64,000 nucleotides of DNA from Microbotryomycetes sp. JL201 (GCA_033819885.1 JAQYUZ010000010.1:62001-126000); one strand, 5' to 3'; numbered from the stretch's first letter, positions 13,200 through 25,493 are shown. Program-made: numbers and translations. The notes: generated by a model from the sequence alone, not told the origin.

Positions 13200-13645
13200 C
13201 AGGTCCAGCGCTCTCACGGTCCCTCGACTCGCTCGTGAGACGGCAGGGACGCTGAGGAGCTCAAATTCCGCAGCTGCTCGGTCAGCACGAGGCCCCCCTC
13301 TCTCACACCCACACCGACGGCCTTGTTCATGCAGGCTTGTCATGAAAAGGGACAGCTCTTTGCGTCCTCGTCTCGAGTGCCATGCATAAAGTACACTCTG
13401 GACCCCCTGTCTTCCACCACGTGCGCTCGTCATTGCGTACTGCGCGACGCGACGCAGCACGGCATACATGCTCTTCTCGAACGTGATTTACATACACCGG
13501 ATCAAGAACGCGGCGCCGTCACCAGGCGTTCTGGTTATATTCGCCGTTGCCAGTCGTGACCCCCTAGCTGCAAAAAGTCCGAGGACTTGGTCGTGAGCCG
13601 CCACTCTCGATTTCCGTTCGTCCTTTGCGCTGCAGCATCAAGACA
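13200..13645. promoter_or_regulatory. Divergent promoter, bZIP factor / cytochrome b561 gene
   Basis: 446 bp separate two start codons on opposite strands. An open frame continues upstream of the bZIP start but shows no conserved protein, so I treat it as leader and promoter. Whether the bZIP factor regulates its neighbour cannot be told from sequence. Confidence 0.45.
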
Positions 13646-15404
13646 ATGACGTACACACAACTGGTACTAGTTGGAATAACAGCGGTCACTGCTGTGCGAG
13701 CTTATGACCATCAGGAAGTGGGTCATCACCTCGAAAGTGGCTTTGAGCAAGACAGACGACGCTATCTGTTGCTCGTAATGATACACAGTCAGTCTGTGAA
13801 ACGCTCAAAGGGCCGTGATGTAGTGCGAAGCAATGGAAAACGTAAATTCCTTTTTGCCAGGTGGCATCCTGCTTGTTGCGTGGCAAATTCTTGCTCCTGT
13901 AGCGGTAGCAGTCGCAACCTTAGGACGATCTTGGAAAGGATGGTCTGTTGTTCATTGGACGGTGCGTAGCCCTTGTACTTGTCGATACTCCCAAGCTGAT
14001 GTCTCACTTGCGACAGATCCAACTAGCAGTCCTCACCTCTACGGTGAGCTATGACCAAGTTCTCGTCCGGAAAACGCTGTCTGCGGAGGCTGAATACAAA
14101 CATCAGGCTATCGGAGCACTCATCGGCGCAGCCATGACCCGCATCAGAGCACAAGATACCGTCCTTCATCCTCCAACGTTTGACAAGCATCGCATCATGG
14201 GCATCTGCGTCATCGGCTTGACATTCTTGCAGGTCGCAATTGGCTATGGCATGCACTTACGTCGTACCAACACCTTGCCGTTCGATCCGCGTCCCGGTAC
14301 CGAATTTGCAGCACGCAGAACGTGGATCAACTGGATACATATCGCGCTAGGCTTGAGTCTACTGACCCTGGCAGGACTGACGGCCACCTGTACGTCAAAG
14401 GGAGGGTCCAGAAGGACAATGCGAGGCTCAGTTTTCTGATTCAGGGGCGTTCGTCGACTTTAAGCTTGAACCCAAACCCATCTGGATCCAAATCGTCAAC
14501 TGGTGGTCCGTTCACTGCTTATTGGTCCATGAGAATTTTCATTTGCTCACAAATGACATCCTACAGTCTTGTCGGACTGCCTCCGATTGTCGTGCTCCCG
14601 CTCGTACTATGGCGAGGCCACGGACGTCTTAAAACCGGTCACACCTTTGCTCAAGCGTTCTTCAACGCGCCAGTACCAAGCGTCGATTTCGTCTCACCGC
14701 GTGCTCCGAGGTCATTCATGAATGAAGCAGACTATCTTGTTGAATCTGCTGTACTCGGTCGACATGCACCAGTTTCAGAGTTTATGAACGAGCAAGGTTT
14801 TGCGTACGCGCCTGACACAGGTGCTGGAGGCAGGCAACTGGTCAGCGGTTCTGGGTATTGTGAGCCAAGCTGGCAAGGCGTTGCGACGAGAGAAGACTAC
14901 GAGCTTCACTTGCGAGCGACGGCAGGTCAGCCACAAGTGTTGTACGACGCGCCACCGATGCAAGACGAAAGAAACGACAAGACAAAAGGCAGCGAATCCC
15001 AAGACGAGTCAATCATATCAAAAACGCACACGTCAAACACTGCATCGCTCGTTCCTACTCTTCCACCGATCGAACCTCTCTTTTCGCCCTCCTCGTCCTC
15101 TCAAAAGCCTCGCAGAGTGCCCGTTCCCGACCTCGTTGAACCCCTTTCACCGGCATCACCACTCAATTTGACGTTACCCACTTCGCCATCGTGCCCAACC
15201 ATTACGTCCCGGGCGCTGTCGCCGCTTGCAGTTTCTGGCAGCTCGATAGCTGTTCCCACTTTGATCGAGCAGACTCCCACTCTGAGCGTTGTAGGTAGTG
15301 ACGGACATAATGACGGTGACGAGAACGAGCAAGAGGCAGTGGCCAAAGATGTGCGCTTGCAGAGAGAAGCGAGTGGACGATGGTTCGGCAATCGCCGGGC
15401 ATAA
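13646..15404 (+). CDS. Cytochrome b561-domain transmembrane protein with long cytosolic tail
   Basis: A 482-residue membrane protein of the cytochrome b561 group, which moves electrons across membranes between two haems, usually for ferric-iron reduction or a similar trans-membrane redox task. Exons are 13646-13787, 13861-13961, 14017-14043 (27 nt), 14107-14389, 14445-14502 and 14567-15404. A signal peptide (MTYTQLVLVGITAVTAVRA) is followed by about five hydrophobic helices. Four histidines in the right places (about H47, H79, H118, H168) are the expected haem ligands. After the last helix comes a roughly 270-residue Ser/Pro/Thr-rich soluble tail with no recognised domain. No DOMON domain is present. 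The 14044-14106 intron is 63 nt and stop-free; its removal joins two parts of one helix. Confidence 0.8.
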
Positions 15405-15573
15405 CTCACGATAATCAAGGGTATTCATGCATTGCAAAGCGAGTTTGGACAACAAAGAAAGAGCACATCATCAAAAAGCTGAGAGAGAGAAAGAAAGAAC
15501 CTAGTAAGATTCAAAATACTCTCACGAAGTAGGTGCTCGCACGTATTTTCTGTAAGCGACTCCACTCCCGTCC

Positions 15574-17715
15574 TCAACGTCGTTTCTGGCCCGTAAACTT
15601 CTGCCTCTTGGCCTCTCTCTCCGCCTCTTTGGCCCTCGCCGTTTCTTCGATCCTGCGACGTTCTGCCTCGAGACGCTGCCTTGTCTCCCGGTCTCTTTGC
15701 AATTGTGCTGCACGTCGACGTTCCTCTTCCTCACGCAAGCGAGCCTGCATGCGTGGGTCCAAAACCGGCGGAGGAGCAGGGACATATTGCCCGTACGCGT
15801 CATAGTAAGGATTCGCAGGCTTCGGAGGCGGTTTCGGCAAGTTGAGCTTTTCCAAGTCGACGTCTTTGATGCGAGGATCTTCTTTTGCAACGACTTTGGC
15901 AGCTTCAATACGAGCGGCTTCAACCTCGTCGTAGTTGCGTTTGACAGAGTCATCCCACAGGTTGCATTTCGAGTTCAGGTCTGGATTTCTGGCGTTGGTT
16001 CCGGCTTGGGCAAAATGGTCATAGCCCGATATAATCTTGCGACAGATATAGCATGAGAGCGTCTGGCAGCTCGGACAGCGCATTTTGTTGCATCCATCCT
16101 CTTTGACGAACGGCTCTGAGCATTGGGGACATTTACGGATCAAAGCGGCAGACATGGCCTCTACGGTAGCACGGGGCGAAGTCAGCAGCTGATTCACACG
16201 AGCAAGCACAGAGCTTGGTCACACCTTCGACCTTGTGGATGCTCGTTATCTTGTCGTCGGCCTCGGCCTCTTCGCAAGTCATGGGCAAGTGATCCTCCTG
16301 CGCGCAATGTCACGTCAGTCTGGCGTTGAGACGGGATGCAACAAGACCTCATACCTTTTTGCATTTGCGACAGGATACGAACCCGCAACTGTCGTTCAAA
16401 CAACGTAACAACCTTTCCAAGTCGTTCTCGATCACAACGGCGAAAGGGCATCGCGGACACTTTTCCAACCCAAGCAACGCAGCCTCGTCCAGCTCCTTTT
16501 CCTGTTTGATTTTGCACAAGGCTGACCACGACGAGGACGAGAGGATGGTACGCATGTCGACGTCGTCAAACGTTGCTTGGCATCCATCAACGCTCATGCA
16601 TGGCAGGATCTGCCCATCCATGTCACCTCGTATTTTCAACGCTTTTGTTTGCTTCAACTCACGTATTTGCGCATGCCAATTTGTGATTCTGCGTTCGCGA
16701 CAGCGCAATCTTTGCAAAACGAGTGACCGGACGAGCACATGACTGATCCGCCAAAGTCAAGCAGAGTGTTTACGCGCTTCGATCAATTCTACTCACCAAG
16801 CGTGCTCAAAGCACAGTCGCCAAAACAGCATCCGCACTCGAAAAACGCACCATCTTTGATCTCTTGCTCGAGCTTTTGAGCAAGCTCCTTCTCCCTCAGC
16901 TCAGCTTGCAGCTTTTCACGTATGTGATCAAGAACCCAGTGACGTTCTTGTTCAAGTGTCGCGAGGAAAGTAGTGTTTTTGCCTTTGGGTCGACGTGGAT
17001 TTCTAATGCACTTCCATCCACGGTCTGCGTCCGTCTGTTGCAGAGCCGAGTCGAGAGCAATGTATGTCGGTGCAAAGTGCTTGTTATTGTCTCTGAACAC
17101 TTGCTCGACCTTGTTGACGGCGACAAAAGGAAAATCGTCGCATAAACGCAAGAGCCTTGTGGACAAAGGACCATGAGCACAATTTCTCATACATCCGATG
17201 AGAGTGACTCACGCGGCAGTTTCGCTCTCCCGGTCGAGGGCGGGCCTGTCCTTGTCGAGGTAATTTCTTCGAGGTCGCGCATCGGTTTCCTCTTCGCGAG
17301 CTCGTTTCTTGCCTTTCGTCGCAACTTTGGGATAATTTTTCGAAGACAGCAGCGCCTCGACCACTGACTCTGCCGAGTTGTTGTGCTTGGCGTCCGACAG
17401 CAGCGTGCGTACGTGCTCGGGATCAATGTCGGGAAAGACAGTGAGCACCGTGTCGAGCGGGCCGAGTGGAGCAGGCTCGTTCGGCCACGACTTGCGCGCC
17501 GTTTTGCGGAACGCTCCACCTGCACGATCAGGTTCAAGGGAAACACCAAAGGCGCGACCGATCTTGGACGAGCTAGCAAAGGGTTGATGCGTTTCGACGT
17601 CTGGATCTTCCTCATCGTCTGCCAAGTCGACGAATTGAACTACTTTTCGGGACTCGGCTGCACTTTTCAAGCTTTTCTTTCTCGTCTTGGTGTCAATTAC
17701 CTCTGTGGCATCCAT
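15574..17715 (-). CDS. RBR-type E3 ubiquitin ligase, RNF216/TRIAD3-like
   Basis: A 618-residue RING-between-RING ligase. Exons are 17213-17715, 16797-17155, 16663-16742, 16355-16609, 16225-16297 and 15574-16160 (sum 1857 nt). After an acidic and basic N-terminus, RING1 begins with FECGCCFGDC and continues VMCSSGHSFCKDCA. The IBR domain follows (LPCMSVDGC, EKCPRCPF, CGFVSCRKCKK). RING2 reads RKCPQCSEPFVKEDGCNKMRCP, and the Cys after GCNKMR is a candidate catalytic cysteine. A helix follows RING2, then a very basic, Glu/Arg-rich coiled-coil tail ending KFTGQKRR. RBR ligases pass ubiquitin through a thioester on RING2. Placement with RNF216 rather than parkin or ARIH rests on the RING1 and post-RING2 sequence. 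Its substrate is unknown. Confidence 0.85.
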
Positions 17716-17820
17716 ATTTTCTGTGTGTCGAACTTTGTCCCTCTCGTGTTCGAGCAATTGATTGAATGCGACTTTTGAAGCGGATGTTGGCGAAAGTCAG
17801 CACTTCGCACCTAATTCAGC

Positions 17821-18375
17821 TCAAATACAGCTCCTTTCACCTGAAAAGCGGTCCTGAAACTGTGGCCTGATGCCGTCGCCATTCAACCAACGCGTGGCGG
17901 CGAAAGCACGGTCGGCAACTTTGCGGTCGAGGCCGATTAAGATGAAGCTCGCGCGGTCAAAGAACTGAGGTACAAGTGTGATCGCGTCGTCAGCGTCCGA
18001 GTTCACGTAGTTGCAACTAGGGACGTATGCGCCGAGCGCACGGGCCCCTCGCCTCATTGGACGCTGCGAGCGTACAAGTACGTGTGATGTAGAGGTCCGC
18101 GGCAGGCAAAAGAGCTCAAATGTAAGCTTACCTGAAATGCCTGACTAGCTTCAAGAGCAGCGTCAGCGTCAATGACGCGCTGCGCCGGCTCGACTGTGAG
18201 CGGCTTGGCGCGCGACGGCCCAGCAACGGGAGCATGGGCCATTTCGGCCCCTGGCACGGCCAGCATTGCTGCCTGCACCAGCCGTATCCAGTCGAGCAAA
18301 GAAGCCGGTGAAAAGCAACGAGACGAGAGCCCCAAAGCGCTTCCGCAGTGCTTTTGGAGCCAGATGTATAGACAT
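17821..18375 (-). CDS. Unrecognised small protein, possibly mitochondrial
   Basis: I do not recognise this family. A model with exons from 18375, an inferred intron using GTCTCG..GTGCAG, and a second intron using GTAAGC..CGCAG gives about 144 residues. The N-terminus (MSIHLAPKALRKRFGAL) is basic and amphipathic with no acidic residue, as in mitochondrial presequences, then Ala/Pro-rich. The C-terminal half contains DDAITLVPQFFDRASFIL and RAFAATRWLNGDG and ends ERSCI. The second intron has strong signals; the first is weaker. The gene sits head-to-tail between the PXA protein stop (88 bp upstream) and the RBR ligase start (105 bp downstream). It could be lineage-restricted. Confidence 0.5.
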
Positions 18376-18462
18376 GCTGATCCACCTCACGTCTCTACGG
18401 CGTAATTGGAACGTCGTACAACATGCCATGAGCCATATATCAATACGACAATTAACAAGAAA

Positions 18463-19855
18463 TCAAACGAGCTCGGGAAACAGGCGGGCGACGACCAGGT
18501 CGACAAGCTGCAACACCAAGTGTATATTGCAGGGATGCGATGACACGCTGCGCAAGAGGTGCCGGGCGAGCGCGAGTTTCCCATCCTCGTCCGGGCCCTG
18601 TAAGCCCAACACTTTGAGGAGCAGGTCTGCGCGACTTGCAAGAATTAGCCCGCGTTTTCGGCAAAGAAGCACTCGTTGAGCACGGGACTTTACCTGGCAT
18701 AGATTCCGCGACCGCCATCTCGCATTCGCGCTCAAGTTCGACCTGCTCGGCTGCGCTTGGATCGCCCTGCTTCGGTGGCGCGTGGCCTTCAGGGAAAAGG
18801 GTCTGCGTCGCACTCTCGAGCACGCTTGATACAGTAGAGACGTTGAAAATGCGACTTCCGACGATGCGATAGATTGTTGCTGAAATAACGGACGAGCACA
18901 GTGACAATGGAATCGCGCCGAGGAGCGCAATCTGCGTGAGCAGGGCGGAGGCCGGAAGCAACTCCAACACGAAGGTTATTGCAGGGTCGAGCGTGACTAT
19001 AGGAGTAGGCTCCGTTGTCGGGCTCGCGACAGTCACGGCTGAGTCGCACAGCGCAATTACGGCTTGCAGAGTTAAGTATGCCGCTCCTGACAAGCGAATG
19101 AAGAGTCTCGTGAGCCGCGCAAGCGCTGAGCTGGGCTGTTTCGCGATGTCCTCGGCGCTGTATGCTGAAGTTGTGCCCCCCGTTCCCAGAAGCTTAATAA
19201 TGACGCCATTGACGAACCACGGCTGAGCCACGCGGTTGAAGACGTTGCCCAATATTGTGTTGACAATGATCTCGCGCACGATGAGCCGTTCCGTGTCGGA
19301 TTGATAGTCGTCCGGCGGCAGCAGTAGCCTGAGCAACTGCTCGACCAGAGTTCGCAAATACGTCTTGTCGATAACAGGTACTCTGGCTCCTGTTGGTTCA
19401 TCTTTGAGAAACTTGATGGCCATGTGCGGCTGCATCGAGTGGAATGTCTCTGCCAGATTCAGGTTTTGCGCCACGCCTGTCTCACTTTTGGCCACCGCTT
19501 GATCAAAGTCAGCGATGTGACGTTCGAGCAAAAGTGGAATGTCGTTGACGAGCAAACTGACGAGGTCTACTTGCGCAAGCCTGACTTCGACTGTCTGGAT
19601 CACGTGCACAAGGAGCATTATGACTTTGTCCATGAAGAGGCGGTCCGGATCGCGCGATATTGATCCGTACCATGATTGTATGTGCTCGCGACACAGAAGC
19701 GCGATGAGATTGAGGATCAGTGGGTCGAGAGTGGCGTGAGCTGGCGAGTGCAGCACGCGCCCCGGTCGTTCGAGATGGACACGACGGTCGGTGGTTGCCG
19801 AGTCTTGTTGAGTATGCTCTTTCTCGCCTGCGGACCGCTGTCTGTCCGCCATCAT
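18463..19855 (-). CDS. PXA (PX-associated) domain protein
   Basis: About 441 residues in two exons, 18694-19855 and 18463-18626, with an acceptor at GCGCAG chosen because it alone restores phase. Residues from about 30 to 210 match a PXA domain: HATLDPLILNLI, HIQSWYGSIS, VDLVSLLVNDIPLLLERH and LLRLLLPPDDY. PXA domains occur in sorting nexins and in membrane-contact proteins such as fission-yeast Pxa1. No PX or RGS domain follows. Instead there is a hydrophobic C-terminal half (LLPASALLTQIALLGAIPL) that may be membrane associated, then an amphipathic end. Two adjacent ATGs (19855, 19852) can serve as start. Confidence 0.82.
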
Positions 19856-20187
19856 TACGTGCAAGGATTGGCGTCTTCTCACCGCACGCAACTACTTCTG
19901 GCAGCCGAAGGCGAAGCAGCGTATCATTGCCTAGGTCGATGAATCAGCAATACATCGGTTGGTCGGAATGTCGAACGAGGTGCTTGTCGTGTGCACGTAG
20001 CCGCTCGGATCCTCCCCCCACTCGAGCACTGATCCGAGGACCGTACAGGATAGCGAGCTCCCGTAGCGATGTTGGTCTGGGTGATTGCGATGAGTGAACT
20101 AGGAGGAGCAAGACATGCGAATGGGGGAAGCAAAGGGCAACGCGCTTTGGCCTCCAACCTCCACCAAGGTCATCTCCAGCTCTCGGC
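19856..20187. promoter_or_regulatory. Divergent promoter, PXA gene / HAD phosphatase
   Basis: 332 bp between two opposed start codons. No coding potential is seen. It is inferred from position. Confidence 0.45.
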
Positions 20188-21101
20188 ATGTCGCACCCAC
20201 ACATCAAGGCTGTCATATTTGATATGGTTCGTTTTCGTGTGCGCGTCCATCATACTGTACACATTTGCTGAATGAGTACGTCGCAGGATGGTCTCATGCT
20301 CGATTCGGAGCGCATTTACACCATCGTAACTAACGAAGTCATCCGCCCTTACGGCAAAGAGATGACGATGGACATCAAAGCTGGTCTGATGGGAAGACCG
20401 GGAGAAGACGCTGCGAGGTAGTGCTTGACAAGACTTGGTCTCACGATGCCGGGACGGCCGTTTCTGAACCTCGTTCCTGCTAGATATCTCATCGAGGCTC
20501 TCAACTTGCCTTTGACAGTAAACGAGATCATGTCTAGCATGGAAGCAGGTCTCGAGGAACGTTTCAAGAGGGTGGCGCCGATGCCTGGCATTATCAAGCT
20601 CGTCAAGCACCTTGACAGGCATGGCGTCCCAATGTGCATTGCAACCGGGTCAAAAAAGCGCAACTTTGAAATTAAGTCGTCCCACCTCGGGCACTTGTTT
20701 GACCCGTTCGAGGGAAAAGTGCTGTGTGGGGATGATCCAATCCTGAAGGGGAAAGGCAAGCCAGATCCCACAATTTTCCTCGAAGCGGCAAGGATACACC
20801 TCGGCATCACCAGTGCCGAAGACCGAGAGCGAGTTCTCGTGTTCGAGGATGGAGCGCCAGGCGTTCGAGCCGCAAAGGCGGCTGGCATGCCAGGTGCGAC
20901 GCGGGCTCGTAATTCTCGCTTTGTCTTGGACTGACGAGCCCTCTTGCCATTCAAGTCGTATGGGTGCCTGACCCGCAAATCCTTGCAACACTGGGCGAGG
21001 ACCACGGTCTCGGCCCAACAGAGCAGCTAGAGACGCTCGAACATTTCCGACCGGAATTATACGGCCTACCGCCATTTGACGATCAATCTGCATCACTATG
21101 A
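20188..21101 (+). CDS. HAD-superfamily phosphatase, pseudouridine-5'-phosphatase/HDHD1-like
   Basis: A 241-residue haloacid-dehalogenase hydrolase that would remove phosphate from a small metabolite through an aspartyl-phosphate. Exons are 20188-20226, 20287-20417, 20484-20893 and 20956-21101 (726 nt). Motif I, DMDGLMLDSE, spans the first intron. Motif II lies in CIATGSKKRNF, motif III lysine in KGKPDPTIF and motif IV in VFEDGAPGVRAAKAAGM. The cap domain is helical, as in the HDHD1/PUDP and DOG-GPP groups. DGLMLDSE with the cap size favours pseudouridine-5'-phosphatase-like, but substrate cannot be read from sequence. Confidence 0.88.
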
Positions 21102-22847
21102 CTGCATAGCCGTATTGTGTTCGTGTACATTGACACCGCTACAAGTGCATATAATCTGTTTGCAAAGACTCGTCCGTAAAAAATTTCGTGGAACGTCGCG
21201 CCGACATGCCGCTAGGGTTCGGCGACAGGCACTTCGAAAACGAACAACGAGATAGCCGTGTGATTTCAGGTGCTGCAGTTTTGTCGACGGAACGCGCTGC
21301 TGGCGCTCTCGAAGTTCCACAAGGTTAGGAGATCGTAGCTAGGACGGGAACGGTTACAATATGACAATAGCCCCTTGCTAGCCAATTTATCTCTTGACGA
21401 GTCTGCAGAAGCCAGGCAAGTCACATGTATCTGACCATGAAGCACTCCGGTCCGGGCCTCATGCGTGAAACCCGAGACCAAGTCTGAGGTCTGAGACAGG
21501 CTTCTTACAGTTTTCAGTGCGACTAATACTCGCCCGCAGACCTGCCGTTATCTGAGCCACGAGCCGCCTGGACGATCTCTTCGACAGAAGACCGGATCGT
21601 CTGCAAGGGGCTCTGACGCTACGCAAGGTGGGGGGCCAAGGTTCGAATTTGGGAGTCACACGGCGGGAAGCTTTTGAAATCGGACACCATCGGACACCTC
21701 GGTGAATGATGAGTTAGTTCTTTTTTCGGTGAGCGGGGCAGGGGTCCTCCCGGGCTTCTAATTGGGCTTGGAAGCTAGGCAAGAGCAAGAGCCCTAAGGC
21801 CTTACGCCATGCTGACGCGCTCCGACCCGACGTGCTTGCATGCACAACAAAATTGTTCATGCGAGAGCGGAGGCAACAGAACGTCTCGCCCTATCTGTGC
21901 ACAGGCCAATGATGCGAGAGTTACATGTCACTATAGATAGCCGTGAATCACAAGGATAGTTGTGCAGCCCAGCGGTTGCCGCGCCACACACTGCACGCAG
22001 TCGTCGCAGCATCCATAAGTCCATAAGAGCGGACATGCGCAGCAGCACTTTGCAAATTCTTGATCGCCTCGCCCGAATCCCGTGACGGGCGAAAGAGCAA
22101 ATCCACGAGCTGAGCAAACAGAGATAAGGCTGTGTGCATCGGACACACACCATGCTATCCCATCTTTTGCCTCATTACCCAGGGTTGTCACCGTACCATG
22201 CTTTGGCTGCGTTTTGCAGCTCGCAGGAGACCGGAAGCGAAGAAGCGACTGCGGATTTTACCTAACTTGGCAGCGTATAATGGGCGTTCGCCCTGCCTGC
22301 TCGCGTGGATGTCCGCCCCGGATGCAAGTAGGAACGTCACAAGCGCCCGAATGTCACAAAAAAGGGGAGCAGCAGGGTCCGCAAGCCATGGTCCATGAGC
22401 TAAATCTTCGGAAGGGCCCGAGGTAAGACGCGTACATTACAGAAGCGGTGGCAACTGTGCGCGACCGAAACGCTCTCCTCGAACGACTGCCAGAATCGAA
22501 CCAGATAGCCATCAGAATCAAGAGGGCTGAATTCATGCCTGTTACGAATTGTGTACACCGAAGGCGTGCTGCGATGGCAGACTTTCGGGCTCTCGCTCTT
22601 TCAATTTTCGGTTTCCTGTGCGGATGAATGTGGTTCATCACGTCAGAAATACAGTAGCTGTTGGTACAAGAATCATAGCATGTTGACAGCAAGGCTTGCC
22701 GTGGCTGTGAAGTGCACGTCCCATGACAATCAGAGATCGGTGCGCAGCACGCACTTGTTCGTTTCGTGAAAGTTGGCCACAACTCTGTTCTTGGCCACCG
22801 AAGAGCCGCATCGACATTCGAGCTCGACCGCACAGCGCGACTCGGAG
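21102..22847. other. Intergenic, 1.75 kb, no gene recognised
   Basis: Upstream region of the cyclin gene plus the 3' end of the HAD gene. Open frames here lack conserved motifs, good codon bias or supporting splice structure. A T-loop-like string occurs near 21635 but no tRNA can be folded around it. This may be an extended promoter for the cyclin; genes for cell-cycle regulators often have long ones. Confidence 0.5.
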
Positions 22848-24936
22848 ATGGTCACCACTGTTGGTGCACCGAGCTGTGGTGACGTGCGTGTATGGTCTGG
22901 CAGCGTGCCGTCATGGCCGTCCAAAGGCGAGCTCGGACTGTGCTCGAGCGCGGGCCTGCTCACGCCTCAGACGCCGTCACGTACGCTCGGGCAGGCACCG
23001 CCAGACGTCACTCGAACTCGCCAGGTGCCGCTCCCGACGCCGTCGCCATGCTTGCCGCCCGCAACCGCAGCTGAAGCAGCAGTAGTGCCCGTCGCAGCAC
23101 CACCAGCCAACGCAGTCGCAGCGCGCTCGGTCCCCTTGGCAAACAACACGACTACAATCTCTCCCCTGGCTGAATTTTTTGCGACAATGTTTGTCTACAC
23201 TTGGTACAACTCGGGCTCGATCGCCACTGCAGACGACGCATCACAAGCAATGGCCCCAGCAGCATCAACATGCTCCAAGCTGCAGGTCAACCCTTCCGAT
23301 CGCTTTCTCAAGTTTATGCACGACGTGTTAACTACGAGTGAGCTTCCCTTTTTGGTGTTTCTTGTTTCTCTCTTTTGTGTTTGCGAAATGCAGCTTCGAG
23401 AGCGCAAGCGCGAACGCGCGTGGCTCTCTGAGCGCCGAGGCCGAGCCCCCCGGCCGGCTCTTCCTGAGACAGCGAACCTCAAAATTCGTCGACCACAGAT
23501 CGTCACACCCTGAGAGTTCACATCATCGAAATCGAATAACGCTAATTGTGCATGCTTCCAATGTGTCACCTGCAGCTCAAGTCAGCCACTCGATCGTCTT
23601 GCTCGCTCTGCTGTTCTGCTCGCGCCTCAAGTCACGCAACGAAATTAGTGGCGCCCCCGGATCAGAGTTTCGCAGCTCGGTGGTCGCGCTCATGATTGCC
23701 AACAAGGTCTTGGACGACAACAGTGAGTACCTGCTCCCCATGTGATGCTGTCGCATGCATTGACACTCAGTCTCGTGGTCTCCAGCCTACACGGCAAAGA
23801 CATGGTGCGACGTGTCCGGCTTGGCCTTGGTGTGCTCGCATCGCTACCTCATCCACAGCGCGATCAGCACTGATACTTCTCGCATCTCTCTCCTTCAGGC
23901 GCCCTTGATTGCGGGCGAACAGGAATTTTTGCGCGGCCTTGACTGGCAGTTGCACGTATCGGACCGCGACTTTCACGCTTGGCGCAGACTTCTCAAAGGT
24001 CATGTGGCGTCAAGAAACGAACAATTCGTCAAAGCTTTGGCGAGGAAACGCAGCTGCCCAACTGATTCCCTGCCCACTGCTGCGCCTCTGAGAGGGCTCG
24101 GCATCGGCGCCGCTACAGAGACGATCGAGCAACGTCCTTCGAAGCGTGTTCGCCCCGACACAAGCGCTGGCGTCCAATGTACCTCGTGGGCCGCCTCCTC
24201 ACACCCTTTTGCCGTCACAACAAAGCTTGAGCCACACTCGACAATGTTGCCTTTGGAATCTTCTTCCCAATCTTTCGGACACTTGCCTATGCATGTGCAC
24301 TCTGCCACGTCTCCACGACCCAGGCCGCCTCACTCTGCCAATCGTCACAAGCACTCTTCGTCTCAGACTTGGAACGCTGGGCAACGCGCGCGAAAGCCAA
24401 TTTCGGTGACAAACAAGCATTTGCATGCAGATCACCTGCAGTCTAGCATGGCGCGCTCTCGAAGCGCTGACTGCTCGCCAGTGATGCCACCTGCCGTTCA
24501 CCTACCGCCAAACACATATACTTGCGCAGTCTCTCAGCCACAAAACCAGCCCCAGTTCGCCGTGCCCGTCTGGTCTCAAATCACACCGCCAGAAGATTTT
24601 GTACCCAGATTCGCATTTGCGCATCCGTCTCCATCTGATGCTGGGCAGTCACTCGCCGACGCCTACTCTCCGCAAACGTATACGAGCATCCAACCTGCGA
24701 CGCTCGGCTTTTACACTCTCGGCGCGGTCAAGGGCTACCTCGATGCCGCTACATCTCAGCGCCCTTACTTGCCTCAGCCGAACTACATACCGAACCCTTT
24801 GCTGCAGCATCAACAGCACTTGGTGGTGCCGTACCAAAGCGCATACTCGAACGCAGGTGTGCCTGGCTCGTTTTGGGACCCTTACTCGGGTTGCTGGCGC
24901 ATCCTGTTTTCGCCTCCGATGCCAACGTACTGTTGA
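22848..24936 (+). CDS. PCL/PAS1-type cyclin (Pho85-family partner)
   Basis: A 572-residue cyclin of the Pho80/PCL group, partner of a Pho85/Cdk5-type kinase in morphogenesis or nutrient signalling. Exons are 22848-23337, 23576-23722, 23786-23829 and 23899-24936. The cyclin box reads SDRFLKFMHDVL, then VSHSIVLLALLF, PGSEFRSSVVALMIANKVLDDN, TYTAKTW and EQEFLRGLDWQLHV, a good match to fission-yeast Pas1 and yeast Pcl1/2. A Pro/Ala-rich N-terminus of about 100 residues precedes it, and a long Ser/Pro/Gln/Tyr-rich tail follows, usual in filamentous and basidiomycete homologues. The first intron is 238 nt, four times the local norm; the third (69 nt) is stop-free and in frame. Confidence 0.85.
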
Positions 24937-25493
24937 GCAGCCTGTTACTCTCCGATCGAGCATACACGACCTCGGCATCCATCCTCTTTCGGCATATCCT
25001 CTCCCGATTCCGGTCTCTGGCCTTTTCGAATACACGCTTGCATCAACTCTCGACTCTCTGTCCCTCTTCAATCTTCTGCTTCAATGTTGTCAATACTTTT
25101 ACTCCAATGACGTCGCATTTGGTTACTTTGTTGTCATCGTTTTTAGCTTTTTCTTCTCTCACGACTACAGATGTTCACCTTGTCCAACCGGATCTTGACG
25201 CGTGTAGTCACGTTTGACGGGTGCTTTCTGTCTAGCTTACAGGGTGCATTTCATTTGACGATGTCACACATCGGTGCTTTCCCTCTTGAAATCGTGAGCG
25301 GACAACGGGGACAAGGAGAAGAGCAAGGAAAAGAAAACAAACAAAGAAAAAAGCCACCCTGATTGCAAAAAGTATACTTCTAGTGGTAAGACTAACGACG
25401 AGAGACGAGACAGACTGAGCGAGAACCGGAATTCTACTCGGAAGATGACGAGAACAGGAAGAAACCAAAAAAATGAGGTGGTGGTTGCTCGTT
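24937..25493. other. Intergenic, convergent 3' UTRs
   Basis: 557 bp between two convergent stop codons. It is A/T-rich in places, including a purine-rich block near 25300-25370. No gene is seen. Confidence 0.55.

Noticed and set aside
21620-21665. T-loop-like string (GGTTCGAAT) suggesting a tRNA
   Set aside because: The canonical TTCGAAT loop register does not give a five-pair T stem, no matching acceptor stem or A-box arm lies at the right distance upstream, and no anticodon arm can be drawn.
22354-22833. 159-codon minus-strand open frame upstream of the cyclin gene
   Set aside because: It shows no family resemblance, is rich in Arg/Cys/Ser as expected of an anti-sense or random frame, and has no splice support.
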